Below, one piece after another: positions 1 through 9,993 of a stretch of DNA of 32,743 nucleotides. Within the stretch, counting starts at the first letter, position 1, and every line of letters begins with the position of its first letter. The translations under genes and the position numbers were made by a program. Under the pieces are notes generated by a model. The model saw nothing but the letters and a program-made list of their open reading frames with translations. It had not been told where the DNA came from and did not search any database. The DNA comes from Chloroflexota bacterium (GTDB lineage: Bacteria > Chloroflexota > Anaerolineae > Aggregatilineales > UBA2796): the NCBI GenBank assembly GCA_017743585.1, contig JAGHYP010000002.1, positions 1-32,743 of the forward strand, given 5' to 3'.

Positions 1-342
1 GTGATCGTCTTTTTGGCGGGCTCAGCAATTTTGCCAGCGCTTGTGCCGCCTTCTGCCACGCCAACAGCGACCTTCACGCGCACGCCGCGACCGACCGTGC
101 CGAGTCCAACGCCCCTGCCAGTGTTCATCCTACCTCCAACTTGGACGCCTGAGCCGACCGTCACGCCGCGCCCTGCTAACACGCGCCGCCCTTCGCTGAC
201 GCCACGCCCGACCAACACGCGCCCGCCCTCGCGCACGCCGACGCCAACCTTCACTCGCCCGCCGACCAACACGCCGACGCCGAGCGAGACGCCGACGCCC
301 AGCCCGACCGTCACGCCAAGCGAGACTCCGACGCCGATTTAA
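1..342 (+). CDS. C-terminal part of a Pro/Thr-rich (TPTPTP-type) low-complexity protein, probably truncated by the window edge
   Basis: Frame 1 is open from base 1; translation is dominated by TPTPT/RPTNTRPPS repeats and ends at TAA 340-342. Confidence 0.55.
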   Translation: MIVFLAGSAILPALVPPSATPTATFTRTPRPTVPSPTPLPVFILPPTWTPEPTVTPRPANTRRPSLTPRPTNTRPPSRTPTPTFTRPPTNTPTPSETPTPSPTVTPSETPTPI

Positions 343-351
343 AGCGCCGAT

Positions 352-560
352 TTAGAGCGCGCTGTAATATGCCTCAAGGCGCTCCAGCATGAAGGCCAAC
401 TTCGGATCGGCATCGGCTTTCGGGCGCTTGCGGACAGTATGCGCGACGGCGCCGCGCGCGAGACGCGCCAATCGTCGGACGGCTTGTGCACTTCCTCAGG
501 CAGCAAGCCTGAATCGGCTAGAGCGAGGATGCGCAGATCAGGGCGCGCAGGATCGCGCAT
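352..560 (-). pseudogene. Small conserved-looking ORF immediately downstream of carA, apparently frame-disrupted
   Basis: Starts with ATG at 560, 6 bp after the carA stop. Frame 1 gives MRDPARPDLRILALADSGLLPEEVHK. A different frame then gives AVRRLARLARGAVAHTVRKRPKADADPKLAFMLERLEAYYSAL* ending at 352. Both halves have coding-like codon use. The supplied ORF 339-560 reads through the wrong frame. Confidence 0.5.
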
Positions 561-566
561 AACAGC

Positions 567-1694
567 TCACGATTGCGGCGTGCGGCTGATCAAAGCGGCG
601 AACTCATCGAACAGGCCGAGCGCATCGTGCGGGCCGGGCGCCGCCTCAGGGTGATACTGCACGCTGAACGCGCGCAGGCGCTTGCAGCGCAAGCCTTCGA
701 TGCAGGAGTCGTTTAAGTTCACGTGTGTCACTTCCACGTCCTCAGGCAGGCCGCCCGCGCTGACCGCGAAGCCATGATTGTGAACTGTGATGCTCACTGC
801 GCCGTTCAGATCGACAGTTGGTTGGTTGCCGCCGCGATGCCCGAAGAGCATTTTGTGCGTGCTACCGCCGAGCGCCAGCGCCAGAATTTGATGCCCTAGG
901 CAGATGCCGAAGATCGGCACGCGACCTAACAAGGCGCGCGTGTTCTCGATAGCATAAGTGACAGCAGCAGGGTCGCCCGGCCCATTTGAGAGAAAGACGC
1001 CATCAGGCTGCATGGCGAGGACTTGCTCGGCGGGCGTGTGCGCCGGCACAACTGTCACGCGAAAGCCGCGCGCTGTGAACAAGCGCAGCTGATTGTGCTT
1101 AATGCCGAAGTCATAGGCAACGATGTGACCGCGCGGCGCGCTCGGCGGCGCCATGCCAACATACCACTGCGGATCAACTGACTCTTCCCAGACGTATGGC
1201 GCGCTGCAGGTCACCTCGCCTGTCAGATCGAGGTTCTCCATGCCCTGCCACGCGCGCGCTTGTTCGACCAGCGCCGCGCTATCTTCAGCGGCGGGGCCGT
1301 GCGTAATCGCGCCGCGCATCACGCCCCGTGTGCGCAAGCGCCGCACCAGCGAGCGCGTCTCCACGCCGCTGATGCCAATCACGCCCTGCGCGCGCAAGTA
1401 ATCATCCAGCGACCGCTTGGCGCGCCAATTGCTGACAATCGGACTGAGCGCCCGCACCACGAAACCCGCTACCCACACGCGCGCCGACTCGCTGTCTTCG
1501 TCGTTGATGCCAACATTGCCGACGTGCGGCACAGTGCAGACCACGATCTGCCGATGGTAAGAGGGATCCGTCAGCAGCTCCTGATAGCCGGTCATCGAGG
1601 TGTTGAAGACAACCTCGCCGACTTGAACGCCCTCCGCGCCGAAGCCTTCGCCCTCGTACACGCTGCCATCTTCAAGGACGACTACAGCCTTCAA
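567..1694 (-). CDS. carA: Carbamoyl-phosphate synthase small subunit (glutamine amidotransferase)
   Basis: Start [22 protein letters not shown], amidotransferase motif [16 protein letters not shown]-terminal [20 protein letters not shown]. Confidence 0.96.
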   Translation of the reverse strand: MKAVVVLEDGSVYEGEGFGAEGVQVGEVVFNTSMTGYQELLTDPSYHRQIVVCTVPHVGNVGINDEDSESARVWVAGFVVRALSPIVSNWRAKRSLDDYLRAQGVIGISGVETRSLVRRLRTRGVMRGAITHGPAAEDSAALVEQARAWQGMENLDLTGEVTCSAPYVWEESVDPQWYVGMAPPSAPRGHIVAYDFGIKHNQLRLFTARGFRVTVVPAHTPAEQVLAMQPDGVFLSNGPGDPAAVTYAIENTRALLGRVPIFGICLGHQILALALGGSTHKMLFGHRGGNQPTVDLNGAVSITVHNHGFAVSAGGLPEDVEVTHVNLNDSCIEGLRCKRLRAFSVQYHPEAAPGPHDALGLFDEFAALISRTPQS

Positions 1695-1736
1695 GGCCTC
1701 TCCTCTCCCAATTCAAGCTCGATCAACCTCGTTATC

Positions 1737-2615
1737 TCACTGCGCGTTGACCTTGATCTTGAACTGTTTGGCTGTGCGCGGGTACTCGCCGCGCAAGAGT
1801 GCAGTGTAGGCATCGCTACGCGCCCATTCGTCCAGCAAGCGCGCGCGCTCTACTGCGAACGGGTGGTTGCCCTGGCCCAAGTCCGCCAGAACGCGATAGA
1901 AGTTATCCAAGCTATCGCCCTCGCCTGCCTCGCGGAAGGCGCGCGCTTGCGCTAAGAAGGCGTCAATGTTCAGCTCGTCCATCAGACGGCTGCTGCCGCC
2001 TGCCAACTTGGCTAGGAGCGAGAGAACAGTGCGTGACTCTTGCACCACTAGCAGCGCGGCGCGATCTGCGCTCAGCTCTGAGCGCCGCCGCCATTCCATC
2101 AGGCCGACCTCAATACTAGCGCCGACAAGCCGCCCCACGCCGAGCGCGAATTGGCTGAGGATAGCGATCACGTCGCGAATCAAGATCGCCATCGTGTTGT
2201 ACAAGACATGCCCGCACTTGATGTGCCCAAGCTCATGACCGATTGCTGCTAAGACTTCATCGTCGTTCAGGAAGTCTAGCAAGCCGCTGTAGAGCATCAC
2301 GTATGGCTTGTTATGACCGAAGGTGAAAGCAGTGGCGAATGGATTGCGTGTGACGTACAGGGCGGGCTGTGGCATATCGAGGATGGCGCAGGCCTCGCGC
2401 AGCATGTTGTGCAAGCGCGGATACTGATCCTCGCTCACGCGCACGGCGCTGCCGACGTTGAACAGGTATAACAAGCGCTCGTAGCGCAGCTCGATGAATT
2501 TTGCCACCACGCGCTCAAAGCCGATGATGCGCCTCAGGTTCTCGGTTGCCTCGCGATCTTGTGGATGTTGGAAGGCGCTCGCGTCTAGCTCAGGAAAAGT
2601 GACTCGCGCTGTCAT
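1737..2615 (-). CDS. M48-family zinc metalloprotease
   Basis: HExxH motif in AAIGHELGHIKCGH; downstream ELSADRAALL as in M48 peptidases. Confidence 0.9.
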   Translation of the reverse strand: MTARVTFPELDASAFQHPQDREATENLRRIIGFERVVAKFIELRYERLLYLFNVGSAVRVSEDQYPRLHNMLREACAILDMPQPALYVTRNPFATAFTFGHNKPYVMLYSGLLDFLNDDEVLAAIGHELGHIKCGHVLYNTMAILIRDVIAILSQFALGVGRLVGASIEVGLMEWRRRSELSADRAALLVVQESRTVLSLLAKLAGGSSRLMDELNIDAFLAQARAFREAGEGDSLDNFYRVLADLGQGNHPFAVERARLLDEWARSDAYTALLRGEYPRTAKQFKIKVNAQ

Positions 2616-2705
2616 GCTTGATTCCTCGCGGCAAGTGCCGCCTCAAAAACGAGCCTTGTCTAACCTCCGTCTACAAAATCAAGTAGCGCCGCATAGGAGT
2701 ACGCA

Positions 2706-4109
2706 CTAGGCGCCCCGCTCTTGCAGAAAGGCTTCGGCGCGCTCGATCTGTTGGCGAACTGCCTCTAGCGCTGTGCCGCCGAGCGCCTTGCGTTTGCCGA
2801 TCGCGGCCTCAAAATCGAAGACGCTGTACAGATCGTCTTGGAAGTGCGTGCTGATCGCTTGGTAGGCGGGCAGCGGCAAGGCAGAGAGCGTCACGCCTTG
2901 CGCTTGCGCTGCGCGCACCGCTGCCCCGACGAGCGCGTGCGCCTCGCGGAACGGCACGCCGCGCTGCACCAAATAATCGGCGAGGTCGGTCGCCAACATG
3001 GATTCGTCGAGCGCGGCTCGCATCGCCTCAGGCTGCAGGCGCATGGTCTCAACTGTGCCGATCAGGGCAGGCAAGAGCGTCTCAAGCGTATCGGCGGCGT
3101 CAAAGAGCGCCTCTTTGTCCTCTTGCAGGTCTTTATTATAGCCCGTCGGCAAGCCCTTGAGCGTTGTGAGCAGCCCTGAGAGACGCCCGATCAGCCTGCC
3201 TGCCTTGCCACGCGTCAGTTCTAGCACGTCAGGATTCTGTTTTTGCGGCATCAAACTGCTGCCAGTGGTGTAGCGCTCATCAAGGCTGATGAAGCCGAAC
3301 AGCGGCGCGCTGAACAGAATCACATCTTCGGCAAAGCGGCTCAAATGGGTCAGCAAGAGCGCGGCGGCGTACAGGAAGTCGACCGCGAAATCGCGATCCG
3401 AGACGGCGTCAAGGCTGTTAGGCGCGACGTCGAGAAAGCCGAGCGACTCGGCTAAGGCGCGGCGATCAATCGGATAGGGCGTGCCTGCCAACGCACTCGA
3501 GCCGAGCGGGCTGATCAGCGTCGCCTCGCGAGTCAGCTCGAAGCGGCGCACGTCGCGGCTGAGCATCCAAAAGTAGCTGAGCAGCCAATGCGCAGCGCTG
3601 ATCGGCTGCGCGGCGCGCAAGTGCGTGTAGCCTGGCATCAGCGTCTGGACGTGTTGTTTCGCCTGTTCGAGCAAGGCGCGCTGCAATGCTGTCAGCAAGC
3701 GCAGGATGCGGCTAATGGTCTGCGCCTGCCAATGGCGCGTATCGGTCGCCACTTGATCGTTGCGGCTGCGTCCTGTGTGCAGCTTGCCGCCCACAGCGCC
3801 GACCAACTCGATTAAGCGGCGCTCGACCGCTGTATGAATGTCTTCGTCGCTCGGCGCGAAGGCGAACGCGCCTGAGTCGAACTCAGCGCGCACTTGCTCC
3901 AAGCCGCTGGTGATAGCGGCAAGCTCAGAGTCGCTCAGCACGCCTGCTCTATGCAGCGCTTGTGCATAGGCGATGCTACAGGCAATATCGCTTGCGTACA
4001 GGCGCTTATCGAAAGGCAGCGAGTCGTTCAGGCGGCGCACAGAGTCAGCCACAGCTGCTTCATAGCGCCCTGACCACAGCGTGCGCGAGGAGCGCTCGGA
4101 TTCGGTCAT
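2706..4109 (-). CDS. argH: Argininosuccinate lyase
   Basis: Signature GSSLMPQKQNPDVLELTRGKAGR; N-terminal LWSGRYEAA; HTGRSRNDQVATD. Likely start is the internal MTESERSSRTLWSGR rather than the ORF start at 4160. Confidence 0.96.
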   Translation of the reverse strand: MTESERSSRTLWSGRYEAAVADSVRRLNDSLPFDKRLYASDIACSIAYAQALHRAGVLSDSELAAITSGLEQVRAEFDSGAFAFAPSDEDIHTAVERRLIELVGAVGGKLHTGRSRNDQVATDTRHWQAQTISRILRLLTALQRALLEQAKQHVQTLMPGYTHLRAAQPISAAHWLLSYFWMLSRDVRRFELTREATLISPLGSSALAGTPYPIDRRALAESLGFLDVAPNSLDAVSDRDFAVDFLYAAALLLTHLSRFAEDVILFSAPLFGFISLDERYTTGSSLMPQKQNPDVLELTRGKAGRLIGRLSGLLTTLKGLPTGYNKDLQEDKEALFDAADTLETLLPALIGTVETMRLQPEAMRAALDESMLATDLADYLVQRGVPFREAHALVGAAVRAAQAQGVTLSALPLPAYQAISTHFQDDLYSVFDFEAAIGKRKALGGTALEAVRQQIERAEAFLQERGA

Positions 4110-4479
4110 CGGCTTCTCCTGTTCAGCATGTCGGTTGGCGCAGGCGAGCCATTGTAACACAGCCTATCTGCGCTGAGCCAAGCTGAGTCGCTGCCCGCCG
4201 ATAGCTAATTGGCGCTGAGCTGCACGCCTTAGACCTATAGCCTTGATGGTGCGCTTGATGGCACGCTTGCAAGGCGGCTTGTTCAATTGCGATGATGTGC
4301 GAGCAATCCAGCGCGATCACACTGAGCGTCCGCTTTCACCTATTTTTTCACCTCTAGACCGCACATGCAGCTTGCTTCAACAGTGTGAAGGCAAATCGGG
4401 CGCAGGGTCTGGTGGGCAAAAACGGCGGCGCGCCAATTCGAAATTTTTTGCGTTGCCTGCGCAAGCGCTCACAGCTGAT

Positions 4480-4508
4480 TTAACACTTTGACCTGTTTGG
4501 GCTATACT
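4480..4508 (+). promoter_or_regulatory. Candidate sigma70-type promoter for the two-component operon
   Basis: TTAACA (4480-4485), 17-bp spacer, TATACT (4503-4508), about 59 bp upstream of the ATG at 4567. Confidence 0.5.
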
Positions 4509-4566
4509 TGAGCGTGAAAGGCGACGCGCCCTTTCATCTCGTCGGCTATGCATGAGGTTGACCCCC

Positions 4567-5253
4567 ATGGCGAAAATCCTGATTGTTGAAGACGACGCAA
4601 CGCTCGCAGGTACGCTCGAGGATAATCTGAAAGAGGAAGGTTACGAAGTCTTCAGCGCGCGCGACGGCGAGAGCGCCTTATCGCTCGTCCGCAGCAAGCT
4701 GCCCGACCTGATCGTCCTCGATATCATGCTTCCCGCGCTTGACGGACTCAGCGTCTGCCGCATCATCCGCAAAGACCCAACAACGCTCCACATCCCGATC
4801 ATCATGCTGACGGCGCGCGGCACTGAGGTGGATAAGATTGTCGGGCTGGAGAGCGGCGCCGATGACTACATCGTCAAGCCGTTCGGCTTGGGCGAGTTTT
4901 TGGCGCGCGTGCGCGCCGTCATGCGCCGAGTGCCGGGTCGTCCTGCGCTGCAAGATGAGCTGCTCTCAGGCGATCTGCGCGTTGATCTCGTAGGGCGGCG
5001 CGCCTTTCGCGGCGATCGAGAGCTGCGCCTGAGCCATAAAGAATTCGACCTGCTCTCTGAGCTGATGCGCAACCGAGGCGCCGTCCTCTCACGCGACCTG
5101 ATCCTGACCAAAGTCTGGGGCTACGATTACTTCGGCGATAAACGCACAGTAGATGTGCATGTGCGCTGGCTGCGCGAGAAGATCGAAGATGATGCCAGCA
5201 ATCCGCAGCGCATCGTGACTGTGCGCGGAGTCGGCTATCGCTTTGAGGGATAG
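4567..5253 (+). CDS. OmpR/PhoB-family response regulator
   Basis: Receiver domain MAKILIVEDDATLAGTL...DLIVLDIMLPALDG, plus winged-helix RTVDVHVRWLREKIEDD...IVTVRGVGYRFEG. Confidence 0.95.
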   Translation: MAKILIVEDDATLAGTLEDNLKEEGYEVFSARDGESALSLVRSKLPDLIVLDIMLPALDGLSVCRIIRKDPTTLHIPIIMLTARGTEVDKIVGLESGADDYIVKPFGLGEFLARVRAVMRRVPGRPALQDELLSGDLRVDLVGRRAFRGDRELRLSHKEFDLLSELMRNRGAVLSRDLILTKVWGYDYFGDKRTVDVHVRWLREKIEDDASNPQRIVTVRGVGYRFEG

Positions 5254-5258
5254 CGCAC

Positions 5259-6503
5259 GTGAATGCACTGCTGGTGATCGCCCTGATTGCTGTTTTGTGT
5301 CTGTGCGCGTTGCTGTGGTGGCGTCTGGGCGCTGCGCTGCAACGCGCCGATTACGTCCAGAGCAAGCTGGAAGACGCTAAGCGCGCTTTGGCGGTCGGCC
5401 GCGCGCGCTTGGACACGCTGAAGGACCAAGCGCAGGCGCTAGCGGATGTGCTGTTCGATCCGCTGTTAGTTTTTAACGTCAGCACGGCGCCGTTCACGCT
5501 AACCTTGCTCAACACGGCAGCCGCGCAGCTCTTCAAGATCGAGCCGAGCGCAGCGCAAGGGCGCACAGTGATGCAGGTGACGCGCCACCACGAGATTGAC
5601 GCGCTTGTCAAAGCGCTGGCGGAAGGTTGTGAGCAGCCCGAATCGCAGATCATGATCGAAGATGGCACGTTCCGAATGCGCGGCGTCCGTCTCGGCGAGG
5701 CGGACGAGCGCTTTGTTGTGATTGCCCTGCAAGATATCACTGAGCTGCTGCGCCTTGCGCGCGCGCGACGCGACATGGTGGCGAATTTCTCACACGACCT
5801 GCGCACGCCGCTCAGCAACATCAAGCTGCTGATCGAATCGCTGCAGATGAACTTAGGTCGCAATCCTGAGCGCGACCGCAAGCTGCTCGACAAGCTGGCG
5901 AGCGAGGCGGATAGCCTGCATCACATGACGCAAGAGCTGATCGATCTCTCGATGATCGAGTCAGGGCGGGCGATCATGCGCCTTGTGCCAACGCGCGCGC
6001 AGGACGTGATCGAGAGCGCTTTCAAGGTCATGGAGGCGCAATTTGACCAGAAGCGCTTGCGCGCTACCTACGACGTGCCTGCCGACCTGTGGGTTCTAGC
6101 GGATGCTGATCAAATTCGGCGTGTGCTGACCAACTTGCTGCACAATGCAATCAAGTTCACGCCCCCTGAGGGACAGATCACCTGCACAGCGTGCGTCGTC
6201 GGCGAGAGCGCTCAAATCGAGGTGGTCGACACAGGCATCGGCATCCCGCCACACGAGCGCACGCGCATTTTTGAGCGCTTCTATCAAGTCGATTCGGCGC
6301 GCACAGGCGGCGGCGGCAGCGCCAATCGCAGCGGCACAGGCTTAGGCTTAGCGATCGCCAAACACATTGTTGAGGCGCATGGCGGCAAAATTTGGGCAGA
6401 AGGCGGCCTGCCGCCGACAGGCGCGCGGCTGTGCTTCACTTTGCCGCTCGCTGAGGCGCCGAGCGCCCTACAACCCGCCGCCGAGAGCACAACCGCTTCG
6501 TGA
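5259..6503 (+). CDS. Sensor histidine kinase (PhoR-like: N-terminal TM, PAS-like region, HisKA, HATPase)
   Basis: H-box NFSHDLRTPLSNIK, N-box LLHNAIKFTPPEGQ, G1 VVDTGIGIPPHERTRIFERFYQVD, GTGLGLAIAKHIVEAHGGKIWAEG. GTG start. Confidence 0.94.
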   Translation: MNALLVIALIAVLCLCALLWWRLGAALQRADYVQSKLEDAKRALAVGRARLDTLKDQAQALADVLFDPLLVFNVSTAPFTLTLLNTAAAQLFKIEPSAAQGRTVMQVTRHHEIDALVKALAEGCEQPESQIMIEDGTFRMRGVRLGEADERFVVIALQDITELLRLARARRDMVANFSHDLRTPLSNIKLLIESLQMNLGRNPERDRKLLDKLASEADSLHHMTQELIDLSMIESGRAIMRLVPTRAQDVIESAFKVMEAQFDQKRLRATYDVPADLWVLADADQIRRVLTNLLHNAIKFTPPEGQITCTACVVGESAQIEVVDTGIGIPPHERTRIFERFYQVDSARTGGGGSANRSGTGLGLAIAKHIVEAHGGKIWAEGGLPPTGARLCFTLPLAEAPSALQPAAESTTAS

Positions 6504-6576
6504 GGCCTCTTGTCGGCTCGGCGCTTTTAAGCTACCGTAATGACGGTGAGCACGTTTGTGAATCGGGCGCGGACGT

Positions 6577-8796
6577 ATGGCGACTTTGAACCCTAAGCTC
6601 CTCTCGACGGATTGCGCTGCAGTGCTGAACAACGCAGTGGATATCATCAAGTCCTACGGAAGGCGGACGATCTATCCCGAAGCGGCACTGCTCGCCCTGA
6701 TCCGCACTCAGGATACCGCCGCGCGGCGTATTTTGGAATTCTATAAAACGCAACGCGGGCTCGATCTGGATCGGCTGGAGCGCTCAGTTCGCCTCGCCGT
6801 CGAGACGCGCCGCGACGTGGATGGCGACCTGCTCTTCGCCGCCGCCAACGGCGAGAAGATCGGCCTGAGCCGCCAGATGATCATCGCCTTGGATGAAGCG
6901 CTCAGCGCGGCGCAAGCTGGCAACGAGACCGTGATTGATACTGATCATCTCTTGGCAGTCATGGCGGATGCCAAGCTCAGCACCAGCGGCTTGCTGCGCC
7001 AATTCGGCCTGACGCCGCGCGCCATAGCCGATCTGATAGCAGAGCGCATGATCAAGCGGAAAGGCGCCGCCACAGCCGATGTGGTGGCAGAAGTGCAGCG
7101 CGGAAACGTGCGTCCGCTCTACTTTCGCGAGGCGCTGCTCAAGGAGCTAATCAACATGCTCTCGCAGCGCATCAACCGTCACGTGATCTTGATCGGGCCT
7201 GAAGGCGTTGGCAAGCGCTCGCTCGCCTATAGCCTAGGCATGTTGATCGCCGAGGGCAAAGGCCCTATTGGCTTGAAGAAGTTGGTGACGGTTGATGAAG
7301 CGGCGCTGCTGGATAATCCTGTGCAAGCAGTGACCAACGGCTTGGCGCAAGCGCGTGGCGGCATTTTATTCGTGCCGCGCATAGAGCGCTTCTTCGGCGG
7401 GCCGGCGCGCTCTGAGTTTCCGCGCGCCACGCCGGCCATTCAAAAAGCGCTTTTGGCAGAAGACCCTGTCATCTTGGCGACCAGCACGCAAGCTGAGTAC
7501 GAGGAGCGGCTTGCCAACGCCAGCGGCGTCTCAGGGCGCGTGCAGCTTCTGCGCGTGCCGGAGCCGAATGACGAAGAAGCAACCGCCATCATCAAGGTCT
7601 TAGCGCCGCACATCGCCGCTGATTACAAGGTTAGGATCGCCGAGGATGCCATCAAGAGCGCTGTGCGCCTTGCACGCCGCTACATGAGTCCTAGCACGCC
7701 GCTGCCGCGCAGCGCTGAGCATCTTTTGCATCGCGCTGCCGCGATGGTCAATGTCAGCCGTCAGGCGGAAGTGCCGACCGACGGCGCGACGCCGAACGAT
7801 GAAGTGGACGCTGAAGACGTGACGCTCGCCGCGGCACAGATCACGGGCATCCCTGTCACCAAGCTCGGTCAGGATGAGCGCACGCGCTATGCCAGCATGG
7901 TGGAACATTTGCACAAGCGCATCATCGGGCAATCTGAGGCAGTCCTCGCCGTCAGCCGCGCTGTGAAGACGGCGCGCGTCGGCTTGAAAGACCCAAAGCG
8001 ACCGATCGGCAGCTTCCTGTTCCTCGGGCCGACCGGCGTCGGCAAGACGGAACTCGCTAAGGCGCTGGCGGAGTTCATGTTCGGCAGCGAGGACGCCTTG
8101 CTTGAAATTGACATGAGCGAGTACATGGACGAGAGCGCCGTCAACAAGTTGATCGGCGCGCCGCCCGGCTACGTCGGCTACGAAGGTGGCGGTCAATTGA
8201 CGGAGCGCGTCCGTCAGCAGCCGTACATCGTCGTGCTGTTCGATGAAGTCGAGAAAGCGAACAGCCGCGTGATGGACGTGCTGCTGCAGGTGCTGGAAGC
8301 AGGTCGCCTGACCGACGGACAAGGACGGACTGCCAATTTCAGCGAGGCGGTCATCATCTTAACCAGCAACCTAGGATCTCAGTATCTACAGGATACTGAG
8401 ATCACTGAAGAAGATCGGAAAAACGTGATGGAAGAAGTGCGCAACTTCTTCCGCCCTGAGTTCTTGAATCGCCTCGACGAGATCGTGATCTTCCACATGC
8501 TCAGCCAAGCCGACCTGCGCGCCATTCTCGATCTGATGCTCGAAAAAGAGGCCAAATTGGCGGCCGAGCGCGGCCTAAACCTGACCTTCACTGAGGCGGC
8601 GAAAGATTGGATGATGGCGCAAAATACCACGCCTGAGTGGGGAGCGCGTCCGTTGCGGCGGATCATCGCGCGCAGCGTGCGCGAGCCGCTCGCCGACTTT
8701 CTGTTGACCGCTAATCCCGACTTCGGCACAGCGATCACGATTGACGCTGAGCCGAACGCCGATAAGTTGAGCTTCAGAGTTGAAGCGAAGGCATGA
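6577..8796 (+). CDS. Clp/Hsp100-type AAA+ ATPase (ClpA/B/C-like) with degenerate first AAA domain
   Basis: Clp_N-like N-terminus; D2 with intact FLGPTGVGKTELAKALAE, VVLFDEVEKA, FFRPEFLNRLDEIVIF. D1 P-loop is GPEGVGKRS and the Walker B position reads ILFVPRIERFF. Confidence 0.9.
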   Translation: MATLNPKLLSTDCAAVLNNAVDIIKSYGRRTIYPEAALLALIRTQDTAARRILEFYKTQRGLDLDRLERSVRLAVETRRDVDGDLLFAAANGEKIGLSRQMIIALDEALSAAQAGNETVIDTDHLLAVMADAKLSTSGLLRQFGLTPRAIADLIAERMIKRKGAATADVVAEVQRGNVRPLYFREALLKELINMLSQRINRHVILIGPEGVGKRSLAYSLGMLIAEGKGPIGLKKLVTVDEAALLDNPVQAVTNGLAQARGGILFVPRIERFFGGPARSEFPRATPAIQKALLAEDPVILATSTQAEYEERLANASGVSGRVQLLRVPEPNDEEATAIIKVLAPHIAADYKVRIAEDAIKSAVRLARRYMSPSTPLPRSAEHLLHRAAAMVNVSRQAEVPTDGATPNDEVDAEDVTLAAAQITGIPVTKLGQDERTRYASMVEHLHKRIIGQSEAVLAVSRAVKTARVGLKDPKRPIGSFLFLGPTGVGKTELAKALAEFMFGSEDALLEIDMSEYMDESAVNKLIGAPPGYVGYEGGGQLTERVRQQPYIVVLFDEVEKANSRVMDVLLQVLEAGRLTDGQGRTANFSEAVIILTSNLGSQYLQDTEITEEDRKNVMEEVRNFFRPEFLNRLDEIVIFHMLSQADLRAILDLMLEKEAKLAAERGLNLTFTEAAKDWMMAQNTTPEWGARPLRRIIARSVREPLADFLLTANPDFGTAITIDAEPNADKLSFRVEAKA

Positions 8797-8967
8797 GATG
8801 CCTGCTCCTGACCTGCTGTGCGCCTTTGCCGGCGTTGCTGACCGCCGAGCGCACGCAGGCTCACAGTCTTGAGGAAGTCGCGCGCTAGAACTTAAGTTAT
8901 CTATGATAGCGTAGTTTGTTAGGCGCGCTTTTAAGCCTTGACTGAGTGATACAGAGATAGGCGGCAA

Positions 8968-9993
8968 ATGGGATTGTTCACGCGCAGATTGGGCGTTGAT
9001 CTCGGCACAGTCAACGTCATCATCTATGGCAATGGGCAAATCTTGCTGCAAGAGCCTGCAATGGTCGCGCTGACTGTTGAAGAAGAGCGCATCGTGGCGA
9101 TTGGGCAAGAGGCGCGCGATATATACGGGCGGCATCCTGAGTATATTGAAGTGGTGCGTCCGTTGCGCGATGGCGTGATCGCCGATTACGAAGTGACCGA
9201 GGCGATGTTGCGCCATTTTTTCCAGAAGATCGGCGGCAGGCGGCTCTTCGGCAGCTTACAGGTGATGATCAGCGTGCCATATGGCGCGAATAGCGTTGAG
9301 CGGCGCGCTGTGCATGAGGCAGCGTTGCAAGCGGGCGCGCACGAGGCGATCCTGATTCACGAGTCACTAGCATCTGCCATTGGCGCAGGCTTGCCTGTGC
9401 GCACGCCGGCGGGCAACATGGTGCTGAACATTGGCGGCGGCGCCAGCGAGGCGGCTGTGATCGCGATGAACGGCATCGTGGTAGCGGAAAGCGTCCGCGT
9501 AGGTGGCTTGCGCCTTGACGAGGCGATCATGAACTACATGCGGCGCAAGTACAACCTGATCATCGGGCAGCCGACGGCGGAGTCGATCAAAATTCAGATC
9601 GGCGCTGCGGTCCCGCTGCCTGAAGAGTTGTCAATGGAGGTGCAAGGGCGCGATCAGCTGAACGGTTTACCGCGCACAGTTGAGGTCAGCACGGGGGAGA
9701 TAGTTGAGGCGATTGCCGACCCGCTCGCCAACATCGCCGGCGTGGCGCGCGCCGTCTTGGAGCGCACGCCGCCTGAGCTGGCCTCTGATATCATTGACCG
9801 CGGCGTGCTGATCGCAGGCGGCGGCGCGTTGCTGCGCGGCATTGACGAGTACATCACGCAACAGATCGGCGTGCCGGCTTACCGCGCCGACGATCCAGTT
9901 GTCTGCACAGCGATTGGCGCAGGGCGCGCGCTGGAAGACGCTGCGCTGCGACGGCGCGTAGAGAGCATCGGCTACTCTAGCTACTCTAGATAG
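8968..9993 (+). CDS. mreB: MreB/Mbl-like rod-shape actin homologue
   Basis: [64 protein letters not shown]. Confidence 0.88.
   Translation: MGLFTRRLGVDLGTVNVIIYGNGQILLQEPAMVALTVEEERIVAIGQEARDIYGRHPEYIEVVRPLRDGVIADYEVTEAMLRHFFQKIGGRRLFGSLQVMISVPYGANSVERRAVHEAALQAGAHEAILIHESLASAIGAGLPVRTPAGNMVLNIGGGASEAAVIAMNGIVVAESVRVGGLRLDEAIMNYMRRKYNLIIGQPTAESIKIQIGAAVPLPEELSMEVQGRDQLNGLPRTVEVSTGEIVEAIADPLANIAGVARAVLERTPPELASDIIDRGVLIAGGGALLRGIDEYITQQIGVPAYRADDPVVCTAIGAGRALEDAALRRRVESIGYSSYSR

Noticed and set aside
1-342. Pro/Thr codon repeats as a CRISPR-like or regulatory repeat array
   Set aside because: Irregular, in-frame, protein-level low complexity with no spacer structure.
1260-1955. 231-aa plus-strand ORF
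   Set aside because: Antisense to carA and the M48 gene; crosses two supported genes.
4488-4508. TTGACC ... TATACT as a promoter pair
   Set aside because: Spacer is only 9 bp; the TTAACA at 4480 with a 17-bp spacer is a better partner.
7600-8322. 240-aa minus-strand ORF
   Set aside because: Antisense to the conserved D2 region of the Clp-like gene.
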